The notes below the pieces were generated by a model, which worked only from the letters and a program-made list of their open reading frames with translations, was not told the DNA's origin and ran no database searches. A DNA stretch of 30,760 bases, taken from Segatella salivae DSM 15606 (GTDB lineage: Bacteria > Bacteroidota > Bacteroidia > Bacteroidales > Bacteroidaceae). Position numbers and translations under genes: made by a program. Shown in pieces: positions 24,520 through 30,760 of the stretch; positions within the stretch are counted from its first letter, which is position 1, and each line of letters begins with the position of its first letter. The stretch is from positions 6,493 through 37,252 of the forward strand of contig NZ_GL629648.1 in assembly GCF_000185845.1 (NCBI RefSeq). The letters are read 5' to 3'.

Positions 24520-25008
24520 ATGAAAGACTTTGCAGCGATTGATTTCGAAACAGCGAACGGCAAAAGAACCAGTGTTTGCTCTGTGGGTGTAGTGATTGTG
24601 CGAAACGGAATGATTGTAGACCGGTTCTATTCTCTTATCCATCCCGAGCCCGATTATTACACTTATTGGAATACAAAGATGCATGGCTTGACACAAGCCG
24701 ACACAAACAACGCCCCCATTTTCCCTGAAGTGTGGCGCAAAATCATGCCCCTCATCGATCAACTCCCCTTAGTTGCTCACAACAAAGCCTTTGATGAAAG
24801 TTGTTTAAAGGCTGTTTTCAAGTGCTATCAGATGACATATCCCGACTATATCTTCCATTGCACACTGCTCAAATCGCGTAGCGTTTGGCCGCAAGGACGC
24901 CACAACCTCGGCATCATTGCAGCCCGTTGTGGTTATAATTTGACTCAACATCATCATGCACTTGCCGATGCTGAAGCCTGCGCGGCTATCGCATTGCAGA
25001 TATTATAA
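24520..25008 (+). CDS. DEDDh-family 3'-5' exonuclease (DnaQ/RNase T-like)
   Basis: This 162-aa protein is a single exonuclease domain. Exo I is DFETAN with Asp8 and Glu10; the middle acidic motif lies in VAHNKAFDESCL (HNxxFD); Exo III is HHALADAEA, with His145 and Asp150 giving the HxxxxD signature. Such stand-alone domains remove nucleotides from 3' ends of DNA or RNA; the substrate here is unknown. Roughly 140 nt separate it from the glutaredoxin-like gene on the same strand. The start at 24520 rests on the promoter immediately upstream and on the motif beginning at residue 8. It is a full-length, ordinary member. Confidence 0.88.
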   Translation: MKDFAAIDFETANGKRTSVCSVGVVIVRNGMIVDRFYSLIHPEPDYYTYWNTKMHGLTQADTNNAPIFPEVWRKIMPLIDQLPLVAHNKAFDESCLKAVFKCYQMTYPDYIFHCTLLKSRSVWPQGRHNLGIIAARCGYNLTQHHHALADAEACAAIALQIL

Positions 25009-25150
25009 GCCGTTTTCTTGCAGTGTTGAGCGTTTAGTTCTTTGCCAAATGTGGCATAAATAGACTATGGAGCACATGGAATTCGCCTCGCTTTTGAACG
25101 CTGTTTCTAAACAAACAGAACTCATTTTCAACATAAAATAAGGTAAAAAT

Positions 25151-25408
25151 ATGATTAAGATGTATGTAATGAAGACCTGTCCTTATTGCGCTCACGTGAT
25201 GAAACAGGTTGTTGGGAATCCTCATTTCAAAGTGATTGATATCGGAGAAGATGTGCATGACATGAAAGAATTTCTCAAACTGCGCGATAACAACCCAGCC
25301 TTTGACGAAGAAAAAGCCACGGGTGACGTTTGTATTCCATGCTATGTGCGCGAAGATGGCAGTGTAACGCTCTCGTCAAAAGACGTGGGGTTGGAGCCAT
25401 TGGCATAA
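25151..25408 (+). CDS. Glutaredoxin-like thiol-disulfide protein
   Basis: This 85-aa cytoplasmic protein has the glutaredoxin-type active site TCPYC (Cys10, Cys13) after the first beta strand (MIKMYVMK). Family length is about 80-90 residues. The position of the usual cis-proline (TVP) is occupied by CIPCYV, which brings two more cysteines near the active site. DVGLEPLA at the end is unlike classical glutaredoxins. It probably reduces or isomerises disulfides, but partners are unknown. AAGG lies at about -10, a moderate ribosome binding site. The Cof-type phosphatase begins 91 nt downstream on the same strand. Confidence 0.8.
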   Translation: MIKMYVMKTCPYCAHVMKQVVGNPHFKVIDIGEDVHDMKEFLKLRDNNPAFDEEKATGDVCIPCYVREDGSVTLSSKDVGLEPLA

Positions 25409-25499
25409 AGAACAGCAAGTATGAAAAGTAGATTTTAAGTATCAACAATTAAAGATGGGAAGGCAAAGTCATGCTTTTCATCATGAAGCATCATAAGAT

Positions 25500-26318
25500 A
25501 TGGAATATAAACTAATAGCCCTTGACCTCGATGGAACGTTAACCAACAGCGAGAAACGAATCACCCCACGTACCAAAGCGGCTTTAATGGAGGCCCAAAA
25601 GCGTGGAGTTAGACTCATATTAGCGTCTGGTAGGCCAACGTTTGGCATCATGCCATTGGCCGAAGAGCTTGAGTTGGCACGATATGGTGGGTTTATTCTG
25701 GCCTTCAATGGAGGTAAAATTGTAGACTGCAAGACGGGAAAAACCGTATTTGAAAAGACACTCGACCCCGCGCTTGTACCCACTTTATACCACGAAGCCA
25801 TGCAAGCCGGCATGCAAATCCTAACGTATAAGGGAGAAGGTATCATCGCAACGAGCGATAAAGACCCTTATGTGATGGAGGAAGCGCACATCAATCAGAT
25901 GCCTGTTTTGCAGGCAAATGCCTTCTTAAATGACATTGTTTATCCCATCAATAAATGCTTGATTGTTGGCTCACCTGCCCCACTCCACGACTTGGAATTA
26001 AAGCTTTCGCAACGTCTAAAGCATGAAATGGAACTCTATCGCTCTGCAGATTATTTTCTCGAATGTGTGCCTTTAGGCATCGATAAGGCTGAATCTATCG
26101 GCAAACTCATCGACATTTTGGGCATCAAACGCCAAGAGATTATCGCCTGTGGTGACGGATATAACGATGTGAGTATGCTGAAATTTGCAGGTTTAGGCGT
26201 AGCAATGGCCAATGCATCTGAGGATATTCGTCAGCTGGCTGATGTCGTTACACTCTCTAACGACAATGATGGTGTGGGGCAGATTGTAGAAGATTATGTA
26301 TTGAGTCCCTTGTCCTAA
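25500..26318 (+). CDS. HAD-superfamily phosphatase, Cof/IIB subfamily
   Basis: This 272-aa cytoplasmic hydrolase begins LIALDLDGTLTNS, with the nucleophile Asp9 and the acid-base Asp11. Motif II is ILASGRP; motif III includes the Lys of GIDKAESI; motif IV is GDGYNDVSML. The cap between motifs II and III is the large IIB type. Relatives dephosphorylate sugar phosphates, pyridoxal phosphate or related small molecules; specificity cannot be read here. The length is normal for the subfamily. It is convergent with the large helicase gene, with 136 nt between them; only a weak possible terminator (CACAAGA at 26364 with TCTTGTG at 26436, followed by CTTTTTC) was seen. Confidence 0.92.
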   Translation: MEYKLIALDLDGTLTNSEKRITPRTKAALMEAQKRGVRLILASGRPTFGIMPLAEELELARYGGFILAFNGGKIVDCKTGKTVFEKTLDPALVPTLYHEAMQAGMQILTYKGEGIIATSDKDPYVMEEAHINQMPVLQANAFLNDIVYPINKCLIVGSPAPLHDLELKLSQRLKHEMELYRSADYFLECVPLGIDKAESIGKLIDILGIKRQEIIACGDGYNDVSMLKFAGLGVAMANASEDIRQLADVVTLSNDNDGVGQIVEDYVLSPLS

Positions 26319-26454
26319 CCTCATAGAGCGCCTGATTAAAAGCGCCTAAAAATAATTAATCAACACAAGATATAAGGTAAAGTATGAGGTAATTGCATAG
26401 GAAATATAGCCCAATGCCCAGCATATAACGGCCTGTCTTGTGCTTTTTCAACGC

Positions 26455-29160
26455 TTAAGAAGGGTCATTTTCTCCCCCTTCGAGCGTGCAAGAATGGGTT
26501 GGACTCAAGCTATCGACAATGCATTCCATAAACCGCGAGAGGGCAATGGGCCGCCGTTGGCCACGATAATCAATGCGCGAACTACTCTGCATAACCATTA
26601 ACCGCTTCTTGGCTCGCGTCATTGCAACATAGAGTTTGCGTGCATCCTCAGCCACTTGTGAGGGATTTTCACGGCTGTAATAATTCGGATAACGACCTTC
26701 AATCACGTCAAAGATGATGACATTATCAAACTCTAAACCCTTCGCTTTGTGTACCGTTGTCACGAAAATCTTATCATCTATCGTAGCACTTCCACAGAGA
26801 TCTGCCTCTTTTAACGTGTTTAATTCAAGAATATGTCGCCCAATCTGCAACGCCAAGGCTGGCGGTTCATCACGCTGTAACAGGTCGGAAGCCACATAAC
26901 GGAAGATATATTCCACCATTGGTAAAGGCTCGATGAGATGCTCTTCTACCCAAATGGAATAGAGATAACGCATTTCTTCCACGAGAAGATCTTTGTTATC
27001 ATCGTTTGTCCAAAGGCAATCGGCGGTGTGATAAAAATGAGAAAGATAGTTGTTTCGTAGTGTTACAACACGTTCTTGCACACGTTTATGGGTGATAAAT
27101 GATTGCTGTTCGGCCACCATTTCACGTGCGTGATCATAACAAAAGATAGTAAGAGCGCGCGTTGCATTAACATCTGCATCGGCCAAATGACTGTTTTCAC
27201 CTTCCAAATGCAAGACTTCTAACAAATATTTGAGCTTATATTGGCGTAGTCCTGGACGTAAAAGACGAATCAAAAGCAAACTATCCAAATAGTTGTTTAA
27301 GTTTTCAGGCAACGGACATTCAGGCAATTCGCGCAGCAAGTTGTTGGTAAGAATGTGGATATCGAAGTCGGCATTATGCCCCAAAAGCACTGTACCCTGG
27401 GCATAATCTACAAAGCGTTGCAAGGCATCTTGACGTGAGATGAGCTGATGATGTCGGCGTTCTTCGATGATGGGATTAACGATATCGCCAAGCATTTCGG
27501 GGATTTCCTTGTCGCTTTCTAAATAGATTGACATCGCAGAACCAAGCACAACAGCTCCATTTTTGAGTTGAACGGCAGCAATTTGCAATATGTCATCACT
27601 AAACACATCAAGTCCCGTTGTCTCAGTATCAAAGATAGTTATCACCTCGTTTTCATAGGCATTAACAAACCGACTGATGTAAGTTTGGCCATCATCACGC
27701 AGGAAATCACTCGGAAGGAGTGCCCGATCACTGCATGCTCGCACAAATCTTCGCGCGGCATTTGACGTACGAAACACCTGCATTCCCTCTAAAATACGCG
27801 CCCAAGCGATGAAGTTGTGCGGATTATTCATAATGGTGAGATGAGCAAAAAGCAACTTAATTTGGGGCGAAGAGAATAGATCCTCGCCAGAAACCTTAAA
27901 GTGTGGTGCCTTCAACTGCTTCAAACCATCGCTTACTCCGTCAGCATCACGATTAGAATTCACAATGATTGCCGTTGTGTCTTCAGGGAAATCATGCAAC
28001 ATTCTGACTGCTTGTTGGGCTGCATCAAGGTATTCTGTTTCGATGGTATCCGACTGAAACCATTGCAATTCGTTGCCCATTGTGGTGGGTTGAAACGAAG
28101 TTGATGGAAGCAAGTCAGGCGAAATGCCCATTTGTTTGACGGCATACGTATTGAAAATATCAAGTAAATATTTCGGTGAACGATGGTTTTTGCTTAATGA
28201 ATGAATGTTTCCAGCGCAACGATTACGCAGAAAATCGAGGGTAGAACACTTCGCTCCCATAAATGAAAAGATGCTCTGCTGGGGGTCACCCAAGTAGATT
28301 ACACAAGGAGTTTGTCCCTCTTCACGTGCTGTCATCGCATCAATGAGTGCGAGTTGTAAGGGATTCAGGTCTTGCACTTCATCTACTTGAATCCACGAAA
28401 AGCGTGGTAACTGTTCACGATGTTCATAGGATAACAACAAAATGTCTTCGAAATCCATCAGTCGGTTGTCGTCTTTATAACGCTCATATTGGTGGGCCAA
28501 CTGCATCTTTCGTAACAAACGATAGATGAGTTGTTGTGCATCGAGCCCGCTACAAACGTCACGATAGGTGTCAATGTGTTTGTAGATATCAACCATCATG
28601 GCTGCATCGAAGGGTTTATGTTGTGATAAACATATCTTTTTCAGGGCGAGAATATCGTCAGAAGAGAGGCAAGAAGGATGTAAACGCAAGTCGCGTGGAT
28701 GATTGTTCTCTATCTGGAACATCAGATGAGAGAGTTGCATGGCCTCCATATATAGGCCGCGTTGCCGATAGTTTGCCCCAACTTGTGACTCGTCTTCACC
28801 TGAAAAATTACATAAAATGCTTAAAATATCATCATCATCAATAATAGATGTGGATGCGGCAACAATGCCGGCATCAAACAAGAAGCGTGAACAGAAACGG
28901 TGAACATTACCGACAAAGAGTTCATCGGCAGGCACTTCAAGTCGCATTGCAATACGTTCTTGCATGCCACGTGCAGCACGATTGGTGAACGTTAGGCAGA
29001 GCATGTTGGAAAAAGACACACCCATGGCATAGGCTTTTGCCACCCGTTCGGCCAAAATCTGTGTCTTTCCGCAACCAGGAGAGGCTAATACAAGGTGATA
29101 ACCACGTTGTAAATTAATCACCAAAGCTTGTGATTCGTCAGGAATAAAGGTGTTGTTCAT
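26455..29160 (-). CDS. UvrD/Rep-type helicase with an inserted DnaQ-like exonuclease domain
   Basis: This 901-aa protein joins a superfamily-1 3'-5' DNA helicase with a 3'-5' exonuclease. Helicase motifs: Walker A ASPGCGKT (about 26-33), motif Ia LTFTNRAARGMQERI, Walker B and motif II QVDEVQDLNPLQL (about residue 257), motif III YLGDPQQSIFSFMGA, motif V TVHKAKGLEFDNVI (about 800), motif VI VAMTRAKKRL (about 855). Between motifs IV and V, about residues 505-675, lies a complete DEDDh exonuclease: FDTETTGL, LLGHNADFDIHIL, and HLADADVNATRAL. It probably acts in DNA repair or fork processing. A -7 element (29166-29173 on this strand) places the transcript start at or next to the ATG. There is no same-strand partner. 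Confidence 0.9.
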   Translation of the reverse strand: MNNTFIPDESQALVINLQRGYHLVLASPGCGKTQILAERVAKAYAMGVSFSNMLCLTFTNRAARGMQERIAMRLEVPADELFVGNVHRFCSRFLFDAGIVAASTSIIDDDDILSILCNFSGEDESQVGANYRQRGLYMEAMQLSHLMFQIENNHPRDLRLHPSCLSSDDILALKKICLSQHKPFDAAMMVDIYKHIDTYRDVCSGLDAQQLIYRLLRKMQLAHQYERYKDDNRLMDFEDILLLSYEHREQLPRFSWIQVDEVQDLNPLQLALIDAMTAREEGQTPCVIYLGDPQQSIFSFMGAKCSTLDFLRNRCAGNIHSLSKNHRSPKYLLDIFNTYAVKQMGISPDLLPSTSFQPTTMGNELQWFQSDTIETEYLDAAQQAVRMLHDFPEDTTAIIVNSNRDADGVSDGLKQLKAPHFKVSGEDLFSSPQIKLLFAHLTIMNNPHNFIAWARILEGMQVFRTSNAARRFVRACSDRALLPSDFLRDDGQTYISRFVNAYENEVITIFDTETTGLDVFSDDILQIAAVQLKNGAVVLGSAMSIYLESDKEIPEMLGDIVNPIIEERRHHQLISRQDALQRFVDYAQGTVLLGHNADFDIHILTNNLLRELPECPLPENLNNYLDSLLLIRLLRPGLRQYKLKYLLEVLHLEGENSHLADADVNATRALTIFCYDHAREMVAEQQSFITHKRVQERVVTLRNNYLSHFYHTADCLWTNDDNKDLLVEEMRYLYSIWVEEHLIEPLPMVEYIFRYVASDLLQRDEPPALALQIGRHILELNTLKEADLCGSATIDDKIFVTTVHKAKGLEFDNVIIFDVIEGRYPNYYSRENPSQVAEDARKLYVAMTRAKKRLMVMQSSSRIDYRGQRRPIALSRFMECIVDSLSPTHSCTLEGGENDPS

Positions 29161-29165
29161 GCTTG

Positions 29166-29173
29166 CAAATATA
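29166..29173 (-). promoter_or_regulatory. -7 promoter element of the helicase-exonuclease gene
   Basis: CAAATATA on the plus strand is TATATTTG on the minus strand. The G at -7 lies 6 nt before the ATG at 29160, so the mRNA would be leaderless or nearly so. Confidence 0.5.
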
Positions 29174-29418
29174 ATGATTAAGATGATAAATGGGTAGAAG
29201 ATGTGAAATAAAGAGGAAGGTAAAAGGCTATGATTTTATAGATGTGATTTACAAAAGAGTGGGATGTCGCGTTATGTAGAGAATTAAACCATGGGTTCGC
29301 ACACCTATTATTATATAGTGAAGGCAAAGAGGGCGAGACACAATGAAGTCTCCCCTACCCTGCTCTTTGATTCGTTTGAGACGCCAAGACTATTGAAATC
29401 AGCTAATGAAATCAAAGC

Positions 29419-29805
29419 TTAAAATCTCAAAATCAGGTCTCTGATCTCCTGCTTATGCGTTTCAAAATATTCTTTGATGATAGCACTCAGAAGATATTTG
29501 AATGGAGTTTTCACCGGAAGAGAAGTCTTTAATTTATCTAATACCTGCTTCATGTCTTCGGATAACACCACAGTTGCCATATCAATCTCAGATGCTTTAT
29601 AATCTTGAGCATAGGAAATAATGCGGTCGATTGAACTTTCTTCGCTCGCTGTTTTAGGCTTTGTATCTACAGAAGTGGGCTTTTCAGCCTTTATTTTCTT
29701 TGCTTCCGGTTGCTTCGTAACCGTCTTCTTTGTATCTTTTTCTACAGGATTCATATCATTGAGCAGGTCTTTCAACTCGCCCGGCATAGTTGGTTTCTTT
29801 GCCAT
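29419..29805 (-). CDS. Partition-associated DNA-binding protein (ParB-like position, ribbon-helix-helix-like)
   Basis: This 128-aa protein follows the ParA gene with a 110-nt gap, the place of a ParB-type centromere-binding partner. It has no canonical ParB domain. The N-terminal half is a Lys/Pro/Thr-rich, probably disordered tail (EKDTKKTVTKQPEAKKIKAE). The C-terminal half (about 75-128) is compact: MATVVLSEDMKQVLDKLKTS, then PFKYLLSAIIKEYFETHKQEI. One beta strand followed by two helices is the pattern of ribbon-helix-helix proteins and of the DUF3408/TraB-like proteins that accompany ParA-like TraA in Bacteroides elements. The function as centromere-binding adaptor is inferred from position and fold pattern only. 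Confidence 0.65.
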   Translation of the reverse strand: MAKKPTMPGELKDLLNDMNPVEKDTKKTVTKQPEAKKIKAEKPTSVDTKPKTASEESSIDRIISYAQDYKASEIDMATVVLSEDMKQVLDKLKTSLPVKTPFKYLLSAIIKEYFETHKQEIRDLILRF

Positions 29806-29915
29806 ATTGAATAATTTTATCGTTTGATTCTTATACTTAATAATGTTCGTTTATGGGTTTTCGCTGTATAAAAAGTAAACTTTCATACCCCAGAACGCAG
29901 CAGATAACGAGAAGA

Positions 29916-30590
29916 TTAAAGCGTTTTAAGCTCCTTAATAATGCGATTGAAGGCGCCCTTTACACTCTCGGCATCTTCTATACTGATAGAAAAGGTGTTG
30001 TAACGTGTAAAGTTATAACGCTTGAATATCTTTGGAGTTAAGACGCCGATGCGGTCAAAAAGCCGATCGTATTCAGCCCATAAGTCGCGCTCTTCCTTAT
30101 ATCCGGCACCTTTTTCTATACGATTTGGTACGAAAACAAGACATGCATGAGACTTATATTTGTCGGCCAACTCTTGGAAAACTTTTATAAATGTAGCCGT
30201 AGACTTAAGGATAATATTACTGTAATCGAAAGGAACAATAATCATATCAGCCTTGGTCAACAATGGAATAAGACCATCGTCAGTCAATGCTCCGGGGGAA
30301 TCAATGAGCACATATCCTTCAATTTTCTTCATCTCATCCATGAGTTTATCCGACTTTTCCTTTGAATCAAGGTTGAATTGATAGATATTATACGGCTCTT
30401 CTAAAGTCTTATAATCTTCCATTTCGCTTTCATCCTGACGCTGAGAAGACAGAGAGCGCTGATAATCTGCATCAACAACTAAGACGCTTTTACCTTTTCT
30501 GGTAAGATAATTGGCAAAAAGTGCGCAGAGAGTTGTCTTCCCTACCCCACCCTTTTGATTGGCAAATACTACTGTTTTATAGTTCGACAT
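29916..30590 (-). CDS. parA: ParA family partition ATPase
   Basis: This 224-aa Walker-type ATPase would move or position replicon copies before division. The deviant Walker A is KGGVGKTT (residues 13-20), with the signature Lys13 and catalytic Lys18. Motif A-prime is VVDADYQRS (about 38-46) and Walker B is YVLIDSPGAL with Asp97. Length matches the small (type Ib-like) ParA class, which lacks the N-terminal DNA-binding domain; in such systems the small partner protein, not ParA, represses the operon. That partner is the 128-aa protein downstream. The ATG at 30590 is preceded by AAGGAAA, one of the few clear Shine-Dalgarno sequences in the window. The 100-nt leader contains two inverted repeats that could be the operator or centromere. 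It is oriented away from rep across the window edge. Confidence 0.9.
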   Translation of the reverse strand: MSNYKTVVFANQKGGVGKTTLCALFANYLTRKGKSVLVVDADYQRSLSSQRQDESEMEDYKTLEEPYNIYQFNLDSKEKSDKLMDEMKKIEGYVLIDSPGALTDDGLIPLLTKADMIIVPFDYSNIILKSTATFIKVFQELADKYKSHACLVFVPNRIEKGAGYKEERDLWAEYDRLFDRIGVLTPKIFKRYNFTRYNTFSISIEDAESVKGAFNRIIKELKTL

Positions 30591-30620
30591 TTTCCTTTTT
30601 ATTTTGAATTACCAAACAAT

Positions 30621-30648
30621 CTCAATCTAAGCTGCAAATCACAAGATT
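30621..30648. promoter_or_regulatory. Inverted repeat in the parA leader
   Basis: TCAATCT and AGATTGA (7-bp arms, about 14-nt spacer) lie in the parA leader, about 30 nt before the ATG. This may be part of a parS-like centromere or an operator. Confidence 0.35.
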
Positions 30649-30665
30649 GAAACTGATATATCATC

Positions 30666-30684
30666 TATCAATAATAAATTGATA
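30666..30684. promoter_or_regulatory. Palindrome at the parA transcription start, candidate operator or parS
   Basis: TATCAAT-AATAA-ATTGATA has perfect 7-bp arms and lies just downstream of the predicted parA transcription start (about 30690). Binding there by the small partner protein would block transcription, as in other autoregulated partition systems. Confidence 0.45.
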
Positions 30685-30696
30685 AAACTACTTTTG

Positions 30697-30704
30697 CAAA
30701 GATA
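30697..30704 (-). promoter_or_regulatory. -7 promoter element of the par operon
   Basis: CAAAGATA on the plus strand is TATCTTTG on the minus strand, an exact match to TAnnTTTG. It gives a 100-nt leader, unusually long for this window. Confidence 0.55.
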
Positions 30705-30760
30705 CATAAAAGATTTAATCTAATTATAATTTTAATCATAAAACTACATAATTACCTATA

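Noticed and set aside
24433..24762. 109-codon minus-strand frame
   Set aside because: Overlaps the exonuclease gene and its promoter on the other strand; no recognisable features.
1..30760. tRNA, rRNA, riboswitch, insertion sequence or prophage
   Set aside because: I saw no cloverleaf-like tRNA, ribosomal RNA, transposase, integrase or phage gene, and no leader resembling a riboswitch I know.

Overview
The window looks like DNA from a Prevotella-type member of the Bacteroidales. The reasons are Bacteroidetes-style promoters (TAnnTTTG at -7, often only 5-20 nt before the ATG), weak or absent Shine-Dalgarno sequences, several TonB-dependent outer-membrane proteins and lipoproteins, and protein families typical of that order (PCMD lipoprotein plus porin-like barrel, DUF438/hemerythrin plus YecH). 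It is an origin region: a Rep_3 initiator with iterons lies at the left edge and a ParA-type partition pair at the right edge. The two sets point away from each other. If the molecule is circular and the window ends meet, they form the usual parBA - ori - rep block. The gene content is chromosome-like (cell envelope, transport, peptidases, a repair helicase), with no transfer, mobilisation, transposase or toxin-antitoxin genes. A secondary chromosome or chromid, or a plasmid carrying such genes, therefore seems more likely than a small mobile plasmid.

Layout. 1-1467: gene-free origin with about ten TGACTAA iterons, an AT-rich stretch and a 19-bp palindrome. 1468-6170: rep, MATE transporter, UDP-glucose 6-dehydrogenase and acyltransferase, tandem on + with gaps of only 23-34 nt. 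6234-8300 (-): outer-membrane beta-barrel protein with a G8 tract next to its promoter. 8892-13117 (+): small His/Cys-rich membrane-anchored protein, TonB-dependent receptor, and a lipoprotein made of two tandem modules, a candidate metal or metal-chelate uptake set. 13545-14732 (+): small HExxH membrane protein and an NlpC/P60 hydrolase. 14899-16629 (-): YecH-like and DUF438-hemerythrin-PAS proteins behind a Crp/Fnr-sized palindrome. 16803-18899 (+): prolyl oligopeptidase. 19287-21194 (+): a PCMD lipoprotein broken by a frameshift in an A7 run, then a porin-like barrel. 21295-22569 (-): S13 (PBP4-type) lipoprotein. 22762-26318 (+): ThrE-type exporter, DEDDh exonuclease, glutaredoxin-like protein and Cof-type phosphatase. 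26455-29160 (-): UvrD-type helicase with an inserted DnaQ-like exonuclease. 29419-30590 (-): partition pair.

The least expected signal is a family of four intergenic arrays (about 8620, 13299, 19082 and 24232) of degenerate repeats with an exact 22-bp period, roughly 5 kb apart. Their core (AAATGACGCAAAT or AAATGACTGAG) resembles the origin iterons, two of which are also 22 bp apart. I do not recognise this as a named element.

All calls come from reading the sequence and the translated proteins. No database search was run.
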